Assembly: GCF_051014445.1 (NCBI RefSeq)
Contig: NC_135137.1
Location: 17,113,501 to 17,177,500, forward strand
Direction of reading: 5' to 3'
Origin: Colletes latitarsis
Lineage: Eukaryota > Arthropoda > Insecta > Hymenoptera > Colletidae
Length of the DNA: 64,000 nt
Below are positions 12,901 to 28,432 of this stretch, in pieces. The position numbers and the translations under genes are program-made. The notes under the pieces are model-generated. The model was not told where the DNA came from, ran no database searches, and saw only the letters and a program-made list of their open reading frames with translations. Each line of letters begins with the position of its first letter. Positions within the stretch are counted from its first letter, which is position 1.

Positions 12901-15900
12901 TATATAGTAAAATTATCGTGAAATTACTAGTATGTACAAAAAAAATTTACTTAATAATGAAATTAAATCATTCAATTTCATCTGATCATTGAAATTGAGT
13001 GAATATTTAATTATTAGGTGTATAGTAAAATTTTCGTGAAATTACTAGTATGTACAAAAAAAATTTACTTAATAATGAAATTAAATCATTCAATTTCATT
13101 TGATCATTGAAATTGAGTGAATATTTAATTATTAGGTGTATAGTAAAATTATCGTGAAATTACTAGTATGTACAAAAAAAATTTACTTAATAATGAAATT
13201 AAATCATTCAATTTCATCTGATCATTGAAATTGAGTGAATATTTAATTATTAGGTGTATAGTAAAATTATCGTGAAATTACTGGTATGTACAAAAGAAAT
13301 TTACTTAATAATGAAATTAAATCATTCAATTTCATCTGATCATTGAAATTGAGTGAATATTTAATTATTAGGTGTATAGTAAAATTATCGTGAAATTACT
13401 AGTATGTACAAAAGAAATTTACTTAATAATGAAATTAAATCATTCAATTTCATCTGATCATTGAAATTGAGTGAATATTTAATTATTAGGTATATAGTAA
13501 AATTATCGTGAAATTACTAGTATGTACAAAAAAAATTTACTTAATAATGAAATTAAATCATTCAATTTCATCTGATCATTGAAATTGAGTGAATATTTAA
13601 TTATTAGGTGTATAGTAAAATTATCGTGAAATTACTAGTATGTAGAAAAAAAATTTACTTAATAATGAAATTAAATCATTCAATTTCATCTGATCATTGA
13701 AATTGAGTGAATATTTAATTATTAAGTGTATAGTAAAATTATCGTGAAATTACTAGTATGTACAAAAAAAATTTACTTAATAATGAAATTAAATCGTTCA
13801 ATTTCATCTGATCATTGAAATTGAGTGAATATTTAATTATTAGGTGTATAGTAAAATTATCGTGAAATTACTAGTATGTACAAAAAAATTTACAAAATAA
13901 TGAAATTAAATCGTTCAATTTCATCTGATCATTGAAATTGAGTGAATATTTAATTATTAGATGTATAGTAAAATTATCGTGAAATTACTAGTATGTACAA
14001 AAAAAATTTACTTATTAATGAAATTAAATCGTTCAATTTCATCTGATCATTGAAATTGAGTGAATATTTAATTATTAGGTGTATAGTAAAATTATCGTGA
14101 AATTACTAGTATGTACAAAAAAAATTTACTTAATAATGAAATTAAATCATTCAATTTCATCTGATCATTGAAATTGAGTGAATATTTAATTATTAGGTGT
14201 ATAGTAAAATTTTCGTGAAATTACTAGTATGTACAAAAAAAATTTACTTAATAATGAAATTAAATCATTCAATTTCATTTGATCATTGAAATTGAGTGAA
14301 TATTTAATTATTAGGTGTATAGTAAAATTATCGTGAAATTACTAGTATGTACAAAAAAAATTTACTTAATAATGAAATTAAATCATTCAATTTCATCTGA
14401 GCATTGAAATTGAGTGAATATTTAATTATTAGGTGTATAGTAAAATTATCGTGAAATTACTGGTATGTACAAAAGAAATTTACTTAATAATGAAATTAAA
14501 TCATTCAATTTCATCGGATCATTGAAATTGAGTGAATATTTAATTATTAGGTGTATAGTAAAATTATCGTGAAATTACTAGTATGTACAAAAGAAATTTA
14601 CTTAATAATGAAATTAAATCATTCAATTTCATCTGATCATTGAAATTGAGTGAATATTTAATTATTAGGTGTATAGTAAAATTATCGTGAAATTACTAGT
14701 ATGTACAAAAAAAATTTACTTAATAATGAAATTAAATCATTCAATTTCATCTGATCATTGAAATTGAGTGAATATTTAATTATTAGGTGTATAGTAAAAT
14801 TATCGTGAAATTACTGGTATGTACAAAAGAAATTTACTTAATAATGAAATTAAATCATTCAATTTCATCTGATCATTGAAATTGAGTGAATATTTAATTA
14901 TTAGGTGTATAGTAAAATTATCGTGAAATTACTAGTATGTACAAAAGAAATTTACTTAATAATGAAATTAAATCATTCAATTTCATCTGATCATTGAAAT
15001 TGAGTGAATATTTAATTATTAGGTATATAGTAAAATTATCGTGAAATTACTAGTATGTACAAAAAAAATTTACTTAATAATGAAATTAAATCATTCAATT
15101 TCATCTGATCATTGAAATTGAGTGAATATTTAATTATTAGGTGTATAGTAAAATTATCGTGAAATTACTAGTATGTAGAAAAAAAATTTACTTAATAATG
15201 AAATTAAATCATTCAATTTCATCTGATCATTGAAATTGAGTGAATATTTAATTATTAAGTGTATAGTAAAATTATCGTGAAATTACTAGTGTGTACAAAA
15301 AAAATTTACTTAATAATGAAATTAAATCGTTCAATTTCATCTGATCATTGAAATTGAGTGAATATTTAATTATTAGGTGTATAGTAAAATTATCGTGAAA
15401 TTACTATTATGTACAAAAAAATTTACAAAATAATGAAATTAAATCGTTCAATTTCATCTGATCATTGAAATTGAGTGAATATTTAATTATTAGATGTATA
15501 GTAAAATTATCGTGAAATTACTGGTATGTACAAAAGAAATTTACTTAATAATGAAATTAAATCATTCAATTTCATCTGATCATTGAAATTGAGTGAATAT
15601 TTAATTATTAGGTGTATAGTAAAATTATCGTGAAATTACTAGTATGTACAAAAGAAATTTACTTAATAATGAAATTAAATCATTCAATTTCATCTGATCA
15701 TTGAAATTGAGTGAATATTTAATTATTAGGTATATAGTAAAATTATCGTTAAATTACTAGTATGTACAAAAAAAATTTACTTAATAATGAAATTTAATCA
15801 TTCAATTTCATCTGATCATTGAAATTGAGTGAATATTTAATTATTAGGTGTATAGTAAAATTATCGTGAAATTACTAGTATGTACAAAAAAAATTTACTT

Positions 15901-16283
15901 AATAATGAAATTAAATCATTCAATTTCATTTGATCATTGAAATTGAGTGAATATTTAATTATTAGGTGTATAGTAAAATTATCGTGAAATTACTAGTATG
16001 TACAAAAGAAATTTACTTAATAATGAAATTAAATCATTCAATTTCATCTGATCATTGAAATTGAGTGAATATTTAATTATTAGGTGTATAGTAAAATTAT
16101 CGTGAAATTACTGGTATGTACAAAAGAAATTTACTTAATAATGAAATTAAATCATTCAATTTCATCTGATCATTGAAATTGAGTGAATATTTAATTATTA
16201 GGTGTATAGTAAAATTATCGTGAAATTACTAGTATGTACAAAAGAAATTTACTTAATAATGAAATTAAATCATTCAATTTCAT
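9913..16283 (+). repeat. 52-monomer duplicated block, copy 2 (two extra monomers)
   Basis: This copy abuts copy 1 in tandem and carries the same ordered private variants at a 6135-bp offset. Near its right end two further monomers (236 bp) are present: the CTGATCTTTG variant at 9913 corresponds to 16284, an offset of 6371. Copy-specific changes postdate the duplication, for example AGTGTGTAC near 15288 and CTATTATG near 15404, which copy 1 lacks. About seven monomers after 16284 continue the pattern as a partial third copy that decays near 17.1 kb. Unequal exchange is the natural explanation. Confidence 0.85.
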
Positions 16284-18170
16284 CTGATCTTTGAAATTGA
16301 GTGAATATTTAATTATTAGGTGTATAGTAAAATTATCGTGAAATTACTAGTATGTACAAAAAAAATTTACTTAATAATGAAATTAAATCATTCAATTTCA
16401 TCTGATCATTGAAATTGAGTGAATATTTAATTATTAGGTATATAGTAAAATTATCGTGAAATTACTAGTATCTACAAAAAAAATTTACTTAATAATGAAA
16501 TTAAATCATTCAATTTCATCTGATCATTGAAATTGAGTGAATATTTAATTATTAGTTGTATAGTAAAATTATCGTGAAATTACTAGTATGTACAAAAAAA
16601 ATTTACTTAATAATGAAATTAAATCATTCAATTTCATCTGATCATTGAAATTGAGTGAATATTTAATTATTAGGTGTATAGTAAAATTATCGTGAAATTA
16701 CTAGTATGTACAAAAAAAATTTACTTAATAATGAAATTAAATCGTTCAATTTCATCTGATCATTGAAATTGAGTGAATATTTAATTATTAGGTGTATAGT
16801 AAAATTATCGTGAAATTACTAGTATGTACAAAAAAAATTTACTTAATAATGAAATTAAATCGTTCAATTTCATCTGATCATTGAAATTGAGTGAATATTT
16901 AATTATTAGATGTATAGTAAAATTATCGTGAAATTACTAGTATGTACAAAAAAAATTTACTTAATAATGAAATTAAATCGTTCAATTTCATCTGATCATT
17001 GAAATTGAGTGAATATTTAATTATTAGGTGTATAGTAAAATTATCGTGAAATTACTAGTATGTACAAAAAAAATTTACTTAATAATGAAATTAAATCATT
17101 CAATTTCATCTGATCATTGAAATTGAGTGAATATTTAATTATTAGGTGTATAGTAAAATTATCGTGAAATTACTGGTATGTACAAAAGAAATTTACTTAA
17201 TAATGAAATTAAATCATTCAATTTCATCTGATCATTGAAATTGAGTGAATATTTAATTATTAGGTGTATAGTAAAATTATCGTGAAATTACTAGTACGTA
17301 CAAAAGAAATTTACTTAATAATGAAATTAAATCATTCAATTTCATCTGATCATTGAAATTGAGTGAATATTTAATTATTAGGTATATAGTAAAATTATCG
17401 TGAAATTACTAGTATGTACAAAAAAAATTTACTTAATAATGAAATTAAATCATTCAATTTCATCTGATCATTGAAATTGAGTGAATATTTAATTATTAGG
17501 TGTATAGTAAAATTATCGTGAAATTACTAGTATGTAGAAAAAAAATTTACTTAATAATGAAATTAAATCATTCAATTTCATCTGATCATTGAAATTGAGT
17601 GAATATTTAATTATTAAGTGTATAGTAAAATTATCGTGAAATTACTAGTATGTACAAAAAAAATTTACTTAATAATGAAATTAAATCGTTCAATTTCATC
17701 TGATCATTGAAATTGAGTGAATATTTAATTATTAGGTGTATAGTAAAATTATCGTGAAATTACTAGTATGTACAAAAAAATTTACAAAATAATGAAATTA
17801 AATCGTTCAATTTCATCTGATCATTGAAATTGAGTGAATATTTAATTATTAGATGTATAGTAAAATTATCGTGAAATTACTAGTATGTAAAAAAAAAATT
17901 TACTTATTAATGAAATTAAATCGTTCAATTTCATCTGATCATTGAAATTGAGTGAATATTTAATTATTAGGTGTATAGTAAAATTATCGTGAAATTACTA
18001 GTATGTACGAAAAAAATTTACTTAATAATGAAATTAAATCGTTCAATTTCATCTGATCATTGAAATTGAGTGAATATTTAATTATTAGGTGTATAGTAAA
18101 ATTATCGTGAAATTACTAGTATGTACAAAAAAAATTTACTTAATAATGAAATTAAATCGTTCAATTTCAT

Positions 18171-19939
18171 CTGATCATTGAAATTGAGTGAATATTTAAT
18201 TATTAGATGTATAGTAAAATTATCGTGAAATTACTAGTATGTACAAAAAAAATTTACTTAATAATGAAATTAAATCGTTCAATTTCATCTGATCATTGAA
18301 ATTGAGTGAATATTTAATTATTTGATGTATAGTAAAATTATCGTGAAATTACTAGTATGTACAAAAAAAATTTACTTAATAATGAAATTAAATCATTCAA
18401 TTACATCTGATCATTGAAATTGAGTGAATATTTAATTATTTGATGTATAGTAAAATTATCGTGAAATTACTAGTATGTACAAAAAAAATTTACTTAATAA
18501 TGAAATTAAATCGTTCAATTTCATCTGATCATTGAAATTGAGTGAATATTTAATTATTAGATGTATAGTAAAATTATCGTGAAATTACTAGTATGTACAA
18601 AAAAAATTTACTTAATAATGAAATTAAATCATTCAATTTCATCTGATCATTGAAATTGAGTGAATATTTAATTATTTGATGTATAGTAAAATTATCGTGA
18701 AATTACTAGTATGTACAAAAAAAATTTACTTAATAATGAAATTAAATCATTCAATTACATCTGATCATTGAAATTGAGTGAATATTTAATTATTTGATGT
18801 ATAGTAAAATTATCGTGAAATTACTAGTATGTACAAAAGAAATTTACTTAATAATGAAATTAAATCATTCAATTTCATCGGATCATTGAAATTGAGTGAA
18901 TATTTAATTATTAGGTGTATAGTAAAATTATCGTGAAATTACTAGTATGTACAAAAGAAATTTACTTAATAATGAAATTAAATCATTCAATTTCATCTGA
19001 TCATTGAAATTGAGTGAATATTTAATTATTAGGTGTATAGTAAAATTATCGTGAAATTACTAGTATGTACAAAAAAAATTTACTTAATAATGAAATTAAA
19101 TCATTCAATTTCATCTGATCATTGAAATTGAGTGAATATTTAATTATTAGGTGTATAGTAAAATTATCGTGAAATTACTGGTATGTACAAAAGAAATTTA
19201 CTTAATAATGAAATTAAATCATTCAATTTCATCTGATCATTGAAATTGAGTGAATATTTAATTATTAGGTGTATAGTAAAATTATCGTGAAATTACTAGT
19301 ATGTACAAAAGAAATTTACTTAATAATGAAATTAAATCATTCAATTTCATCTGATCATTGAAATTGAGTGAATATTTAATTATTAGGTATATAGTAAAAT
19401 TATCGTGAAATTACTAGTATGTACAAAAAAAATTTACTTAATAATGAAATTAAATCATTCAATTTCATCTGATCATTGAAATTGAGTGAATATTTAATTA
19501 TTAGGTGTATAGTAAAATTATCGTGAAATTACTAGTATGTAGAAAAAAAATTTACTTAATAATGAAATTAAATCATTCGATTTCATCTGATCATTGAAAT
19601 TGAGTGAATATTTAATTATTAAGTGTATAGTAAAATTATCGTGAAATTACTAGTATGTACAAAAAAAATTTACTTAATAATGAAATTAAATCGTTCAATT
19701 TCATCTGATCATTGAAATTGAGTGAATATTTAATTGTTAGGTGTATAGTAAAATTATCGTGAAATTACTAGTATGTACAAAAAAATTTACAAAATAATGA
19801 AATTAAATCGTTCAATTTCATCTGATCATTGAAATTGAGTGAATATTTAATTATTAGATGTATAGTAAAATTATCGTGAAATTACTAGTATGTACAAAAA
19901 AAATTTACTTAATAATGAAATTAAATCGTTCAATTTCAT
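18171..19939 (+). repeat. 15-monomer duplicated block (1769 bp), copy 1
   Basis: The block contains four TGATG-type monomers, two monomers with CAATTACATC in place of CAATTTCATC, a CATTCGATTTC variant near 19578 and TAATTGTTAG at 19731. All are repeated exactly 1769 bp downstream. The length is 15 x 118 minus 1; the missing base comes from one monomer with a shortened A-tract followed by TTTACAAAAT. Confidence 0.88.
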
Positions 19940-21640
19940 CTGATCATTGAAATTGAGTGAATATTTAATTATTAGATGTATAGTAAAATTATCGTGAAAT
20001 TACTAGTATGTACAAAAAAAATTTACTTAATAATGAAATTAAATCGTTCAATTTCATCTGATCATTGAAATTGAGTGAATATTTAATTATTTGATGTATA
20101 GTAAAATTATCGTGAAATTACTAGTATGTACAAAAAAAATTTACTTAATAATGAAATTAAATCATTCAATTACATCTGATCATTGAAATTGAGTGAATAT
20201 TTAATTATTTGATGTATAGTAAAATTATCGTGAAATTACTAGTATGTACAAAAAAAATTTACTTAATAATGAAATTAAATCGTTCAATTTCATCTGATCA
20301 TTGAAATTGAGTGAATATTTAATTATTAGATGTATAGTAAAATTATCGTGAAATTACTAGTATGTACAAAAAAAATTTACTTAATAATGAAATTAAATCA
20401 TTCAATTTCATCTGATCATTGAAATTGAGTGAATATTTAATTATTTGATGTATAGTAAAATTATCGTGAAATTACTAGTATGTACAAAAAAAATTTACTT
20501 AATAATGAAATTAAATCATTCAATTACATCTGATCATTGAAATTGAGTGAATATTTAATTATTTGATGTATAGTAAAATTATCGTGAAATTACTAGTATG
20601 TACAAAAGAAATTTACTTAATAATGAAATTAAATCATTCAATTTCATCGGATCATTGAAATTGAGTGAATATGTAATTATTAGGTGTATAGTAAAATTAT
20701 CGTGAAATTACTAGTATGTACAAAAGAAATTTACTTAATAATGAAATTAAATCATTCAATTTCATCTGATCATTGAAATTGAGTGAATATTTAATTATTA
20801 GGTGTATAGTAAAATTATCGTGAAATTACTAGTATGTACAAAAAAAATTTACTTAATAATGAAATTAAATCATTCAATTTCATCTGATCATTGAAATTGA
20901 GTGAATATTTAATTATTAGGTGTATAGTAAAATTATCGTGAAATTACTGGTATGTACAAAAGAAATTTACTTAATAATGAAATTAAATCATTCAATTTCA
21001 TCTGATCATTGAAATTGAGTGAATATTTAATTATTAGGTGTATAGTAAAATTATCGTGAAATTACTAGTATGTACAAAAGAAATTTACTTAATAATGAAA
21101 TTAAATCATTCAATTTCATCTGATCATTGAAATTGAGTGAATATTTAATTATTAGGTATATAGTAAAATTATCGTGAAATTACTAGTATGTACAAAAAAA
21201 ATTTACTTAATAATGAAATTAAATCATTCAATTTCATCTGATCATTGAAATTGAGTGAATATTTAATTATTAGGTGTATAGTAAAATTATCGTGAAATTA
21301 CTAGTATGTAGAAAAAAAATTTACTTAATAATGAAATTAAATCATTCGATTTCATCTGATCATTGAAATTGAGTGAATATTTAATTATTAAGTGTATAGT
21401 AAAATTATCGTGAAATTACTAGTATGTACAAAAAAAATTTACTTAATAATGAAATTAAATCGTTCAATTTCATCTGATCATTGAAATTGAGTGAATATTT
21501 AATTGTTAGGTGTATAGTAAAATTATCGTGAAATTACTAGTATGTACAAAAAAATTTACAAAATAATGAAATTAAATCGTTCAATTTCATCTGATCATTG
21601 AAATTGAGTGAATATTTAATTATTAGATGTATAGTAAAAT
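19940..21640 (+). repeat. 15-monomer duplicated block, copy 2
   Basis: This copy is directly adjacent to copy 1. TTTGATGTAT at 18321 recurs at 20090, and TAATTGTTAG at 19731 recurs at 21500, both with offset 1769. The match ends near 21.64 kb, where copy 2 continues into an ACTGGT/AAAAGAAA monomer and copy 1 into an ACTAGT/A8 monomer. It carries at least one private change (AATATGTAATT near 20670), so the event is recent but not the latest in the array. Confidence 0.86.
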
Positions 21641-24600
21641 TATCGTGAAATTACTGGTATGTACAAAAGAAATTTACTTAATAATGAAATTAAATCATTC
21701 AATTTCATCTGATCATTGAAATTGAGTGAATATTTAATTATTAGGTGTATAGTAAAATTATCGTGAAATTACTAGTATGTACAAAAGAAATTTACTTAAT
21801 AATGAAATTAAATCATTCAATTTCATCTGATCATTGAAATTGAGTGAATATTTAATTATTAGGTGTATAGTAAAATTATCGTGAAAGTACTAGTATGTAC
21901 AAAAGAAATTTACTTAATAATGAAATTAAATCATTCAATTTCATCTGATCTTTGAAATTGAGTGAATATTTAATTATTAGGTGTATAGTAAAATTATCGT
22001 GAAATTACTAGTATGTACAAAAAAAATTTACTTAATAATGAAATTAAATCATTCAATTTCATCTGATCATTGAAATTGAGTGAATATTTAATTATTAGGT
22101 ATATAGTAAAATTATCGTGAAATTACTAGTATGTACAAAAAAAATTTACTTAATAATGAAATTAAATCATTCAATTTCATCTGATCATTGAAATTGAGTG
22201 AATATTTAATTATTAGGTGTATAGTAAAATTATCGTGAAATTACTAGTATGTACAAAAAAAATTTACTTAATAATGAAATTAAATCATTCAATTTCATCT
22301 GATCATTGAAATTGAGTGAATATTTAATTATTAGGTGTATAGTAAAATTATCGTGAAATTACTAGTATGTACAAAAAAAATTTACTTAATAATGAAATTA
22401 AATCGTTCAATTTCATCTGATCATTGAAATTGAGTGAATATTTAATTATTAGGTGTATAGTAAAATTATCGTGAAATTACTAGTATGTACAAAAAAAATT
22501 TACTTAATAATGAAATTAAATCGTTCAATTTCATCTGATCATTGAAATTGAGTGAATATTTAATTATTAGATGTATAGTAAAATTATCGTGAAATTACTA
22601 GTATGTACAAAAAAAATTTACTTAATAATGAAATTAAATCGTTCAATTTCATCTGATCATTGAAATTGAGTGAATATTTAATTATTAGGTGTATAGTAAA
22701 ATTATCGTGAAATTACTAGTATGTACAAAAAAAATTTACTTAATAATGAAATTAAATCATTCAATTTCATCTGATCATTGAAATTGAGTGAATATTTAAT
22801 TATTAGGTGTATAGTAAAATTATCGTGAAATTACTGGTATGTACAAAAGAAATTTACTTAATAATGAAATTAAATCATTCAATTTCATCTGATCATTGAA
22901 ATTGAGTGAATATTTAATTATTAGGTGTATAGTAAAATTATCGTGAAATTACTAGTATGTACAAAAGAAATTTACTTAATAATGAAATTAAATCATTCAA
23001 TTTCATCTGATCATTGAAATTGAGTGAATATTTAATTATTAGGTATATAGTAAAATTATCGTGAAATTACTAGTATGTACAAAAAAAATTTACTTAATAA
23101 TGAAATTAAATCATTCAATTTCATCTGATCATTGAAATTGAGTGAATATTTAATTATTAGGTGTATAGTAAAATTATCGTGAAATTACTAGTATGTAGAA
23201 AAAAAATTTACTTAATAATGAAATTAAATCATTCAATTTCATCTGATCATTGAAATTGAGTGAATATTTAATTATTAAGTGTATAGTAAAATTATCGTGA
23301 AATTACTAGTATGTACAAAAAAAATTTACTTAATAATGAAATTAAATCGTTCAATTTCATCTGATCATTGAAATTGAGTGAATATTTAATTATTAGGTGT
23401 ATAGTAAAATTATCGTGAAATTACTAGTATGTACGAAAAAAATTTACTTAATAATGAAATTAAATCGTTCAATTTCATCTGATCATTGAAATTGAGTGAA
23501 TATTTAATTATTAGGTGTATAGTAAAATTATCGTGAAATTACTAGTATGTACAAAAAAAATTTACTTAATAATGAAATTAAATCGTTCAATTTCATCTGA
23601 TCATTGAAATTGAGTGAATATTTAATTATTAGATGTATAGTAAAATTATCGTGAAATTACTAGTATGTACAAAAAAAATTTACTTAATAATGAAATTAAA
23701 TCATTCAATTTCATCTGATCATTGAAATTGAGTGAATATTTAATTATTTGATGTATAGTAAAATTATCGTGAAATTACTAGTATGTACAAAAAAAATTTA
23801 CTTAATAATGAAATTAAATCATTCAATTTCATCTGATCATTGAAATTGAGTGAATATTTAATTATTAGGTGTATAGTAAAATTATCGTGAAATTACTAGT
23901 ATGTACAAAAGAAATTTACTTAATAATGAAATTAAATCATTCAATTTCATCTGATCATTGAAATTGAGTGAATATTTAATTATTAGGTGTATAGTAAAAT
24001 TATCGTGAAATTACTAGTATGTACAAAAAAAATTTACTTAATAATGAAATTAAATCATTCAATTTCATCTGATCATTGAAATTGAGTGAATATTTAATTA
24101 TTAGGTGTATAGTAAAATTATCGTGAAATTACTGGTATGTACAAAAGAAATTTACTTAATAATGAAATTAAATCATTCAATTTCATCTGATCATTGAAAT
24201 TGAGTGAATATTTAATTATTAGGTGTATAGTAAAATTATCGTGAAATTACTAGTATGTACAAAAGAAATTTACTTAATAATGAAATTAAATCATTCAATT
24301 TCATCTGATCATTGAAATTGAGTGAATATTTAATTATTAGGTATATAGTAAAATTATCGTGAAATTACTAGTATGTACAAAAAAAATTTACTTAATAATG
24401 AAATTAAATCATTCAATTTCATCTGATCATTGAAATTGAGTGAATATTTAATTATTAGGTGTATAGTAAAATTATCGTGAAATTACTGGTATGTACAAAA
24501 GAAATTTACTTAATAATGAAATTAAATCATTCAATTTCATCGGATCATTGAAATTGAGTGAATATTTAATTATTAGGTGTATAGTAAAATTATCGTGAAA

Positions 24601-26899
24601 TTACTAGTATGTACAAAAGAAATTTACTTAATAATGAAATTAAATCATTCAATTTCATCTGATCATTGAAATTGAGTGAATATTTAATTATTAGGTGTAT
24701 AGTAAAATTATCGTGAAATTACTAGTATGTACAAAAAAAATTTACTTAATAATGAAATTAAATCATTCAATTTCATCTGATCATTGAAATTGAGTGAATA
24801 TTTAATTATTAGGTGTATAGTAAAATTATCGTGAAATTACTGGTATGTACAAAAGAAATTTACTTAATAATGAAATTAAATCATTCAATTTCATCTGATC
24901 ATTGAAATTGAGTGAATATTTAATTATTAGGTGTATAGTAAAATTATCGTGAAATTACTAGTATGTACAAAAGAAATTTACTTAATAATGAAATTAAATC
25001 ATTCAATTTCATCTGATCATTGAAATTGAGTGAATATTTAATTATTAGGTATATAGTAAAATTATCGTGAAATTACTAGTATGTACAAAAAAAATTTACT
25101 TAATAATGGAATTAAATCATTCAATTTCATCTGATCATTGAAATTGAGTGAATATTTAATTATTAGGTGTATAGTAAAATTATCGTGAAATTACTAGTAT
25201 GTAGAAAAAAAATTTACTTAATAATGAAATTAAATCATTCAATTTCATCTGATCATTGAAATTGAGTGAATATTTAATTATTAAGTGTATAGTAAAATTA
25301 TCGTGAAATTACTAGTATGTACAAAAAAAATTTACTTAATAATGAAATTAAATCGTTCAATTTCATCTGATCATTGAAATTGAGTGAATATTTAATTATT
25401 AGGTGTATAGTAAAATTATCGTGAAATTACTAGTATGTATAAAAAAATTTACAAAATAATGAAATTAAATCGTTCAATTTCATCTGATCATTGAAATTGA
25501 GTGAATATTTAATTATTAGATGTATAGTAAAATTATCGTGAAATTACTGGTATGTACAAAAGAAATTTACTTAATAATGAAATTAAATCATTCAATTTCA
25601 TCTGATCATTGAAATTGAGTGAATATTTAATTATTAGGTATATAGTAAAATTATCGTGAAATTACTAGTATGTACAAAAAAAATTTACTTAATAATGAAA
25701 TTAAATCATTCAATTTCATCTGATCATTGAAATTGAGTGAATATTTAATTATTAGGTATATAGTAAAATTATCGTGAAATTACTAGTATGTACAAAAAAA
25801 ATTTACTTAATAATGAAATTAAATCATTCAATTTCATCTGATCATTGAAATTGAGTGAATATTTAATTATTAGGTATATAGTAAAATTATCGTGAAATTA
25901 CTAGTATGTACAAAAAAAATTTACTTAATAATGAAATTAAATCATTCAATTTCATCTGATCATTGAAATTGAGTGAATATTTAATTATTAGGTGTATAGT
26001 AAAATTTTCGTGAAATTACTAGTATGTACAAAAAAAATTTACTTAATAATGAAATTAAATCATTCAATTTCATTTGATCATTGAAATTGAGTGAATATTT
26101 AATTATTAGGTGTATAGTAAAATTATCGTGAAATTACTAGTATGTACAAAAAAAATTTACTTAATAATGAAATCAAATCATTCAATTTCATCTGATCATT
26201 GAAATTGAGTGAATATTTAATTATTAGGTGTATAGTAAAATTATCGTGAAATTACTGGTATGTACAAAAGAAATTTACTTAATAATGAAATTAAATCATT
26301 CAATTTCATCTGATCATTGAAATTGAGTGAATATTTAATTATTAGGTGTATAGTAAAATTATCGTGAAATTACTAGTATGTACAAATGAAATTTACTTAA
26401 TAATGAAATTAAATCATTCAATTTCATCTGATCATTGAAATTGAGTGAATATTTAATTATTAGGTGTATAGTAAAATTATCGTGAAATTACTAGTATGTA
26501 CAACAAAAATTTACTTAATAATGAAATTAAATCATTCAATTTCATCTGATCATTGAAATTGAGTGAATATTTAATTATTAGGTGTATAGTAAAATTATCG
26601 TGAAATTACTGGTATGTACAAAAGAAATTTACTTAATAATGAAATTAAATCATTCAATTTCATCTGATCATTGAAATTGAGTGAATATTTAATTATTAGG
26701 TGTATAGTAAAATTATCGTGAAATTACTAGTATGTACAAAAGAAATTTACTTAATAATGAAATTAAATCATTCAATTTCATCTGATCATTGAAATTGAGT
26801 GAATATTTAATTATTAGGTATATAGTAAAATTATCGTGAAATTACTAGTATGTACAAAAAAAATTTACTTAATAATGAAATTAAATCATTCAATTTCAT

Positions 26900-28432
26900 C
26901 TGATCATTGAAATTGAGTGAATATTTAATTATTAGGTGTATAGTAAAATTATCGTGAAATTACTAGTATGTAGAAAAAAAATTTACTTAATAATGAAATT
27001 AAATCATTCAATTTCATCTGATCATTGAAATTGAGTGAATATTTAATTATTAAGTGTATAGTAAAATTATCGTGAAATTACTAGTATGTACAAAAAAAAT
27101 TTACTTAATAATGAAATTAAATCGTTCAATTTCATCTGATCATTGAAATTGAGTGAATATTTAATTATTAGGTGTATAGTAAAATTATCGTGAAATTACT
27201 AGTATGTGCTAAAAAATTTACAAAATAATGAAATTAAATCGTTCAATTTCATCTGATCATTGAAATTGAGTGAATATTTAATTATTAGATGTATAGTAAA
27301 ATTATCGTGAAATTACTAGTATGTACAAAAAAAATTTACTTATTAATGAAATTAAATCGTTCAATTTCATCTGATCATTGAAATTGAGTGAATATTTAAT
27401 TATTAGGTGTATAGTAAAATTATCGTGAAATTACTAGTATGTACGAAAAAAATTTACTTAATAATGAAATTAAATCGTTCAATTTCATCTCATCATTGAA
27501 ATTGAGTGAATATTTAATTATTAGGTGTATAGTAAAATTATCGTGAAATTACTAGTATGTACAAAAAAAATTTACTTAATAATGAAATTAAATCGTTCAA
27601 TTTCATCTGATCATTGAAATTGAGTGAATATTTAATTATTAGATGTATAGTAAAATTATCGTGAAATTACTAGTATGTACAAAAAAAATTTACTTAATAA
27701 TGAAATTAAATCATTCAATTTCATCTGATCATTGAAATTGAGTGAATATTTAATTATTTGATGTATAGTAAAATTATCGTGAAATTACTAGTATGTACAA
27801 AAAAAATTTACTTAATAATGAAATTAAATCATTCAATTTCATCTGATCATTGAAATTGAGTGAATATTTAATTATTAGGTGTATAGTAAAATTATCGTGA
27901 AATTACTAGTATGTACAAAAGAAATTTACTTAATAATGAAATTAAATCATTCAATTTCATCTGATCATTGAAATTGAGTGAATATTTAATTATTAGGTGT
28001 ATAGTAAAATTATCGTGAAATTACTAGTATGTACAAAAAAAATTTACTTAATAATGAAATTAAATCATTCAATTTCATCTGATCATTGAAATTGAGTGAA
28101 TATTTAATTATTAGGTGTATAGTAAAATTATCGTGAAATTACTGGTATGTACAAAAGAAATTTACTTAATAATGAAATTAAATCATTCAATTTCATCTGA
28201 TCATTGAAATTGAGTGAATATTTAATTATTAGGTGTATAGTAAAATTATCGTGAAATTACTAGTATGTACAAAAGAAATTTACTTAATAATGAAATTAAA
28301 TCATTCAATTTCATCTGATCATTGAAATTGAGTGAATATTTAATTATTAGGTATATAGTAAAATTATCGTGAAATTACTAGTATGTACAAAAAAAATTCA
28401 CTTAATAATGAAATTAAATCATTCAATTTCAT
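26900..28432 (+). repeat. One full 13-monomer higher-order repeat period (1533 bp)
   Basis: The monomer variant with GTAGAAAA recurs at 26970 and 28503, exactly 1533 bp apart (13 x 118 minus 1). In between, the variants come in this order: GTAG; AAGTG; short A-tract with TTTACAAAAT; AGATG with TTTACTTATT; TACGAAAA; plain; AGATG with TCATTC; TGATG; AAAAGAAA; plain A8; ACTGGT with AAAAGAAA; AAAAGAAA; AGGTA. The same order, with monomers gained or lost, recurs through about 17-50 kb (GTAG spacings of about 1297, 1533, 1769, 1886, 2007, 2711 and 3419 bp). This is a genuine higher-order repeat rather than a homogeneous monomeric array. Confidence 0.85.
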
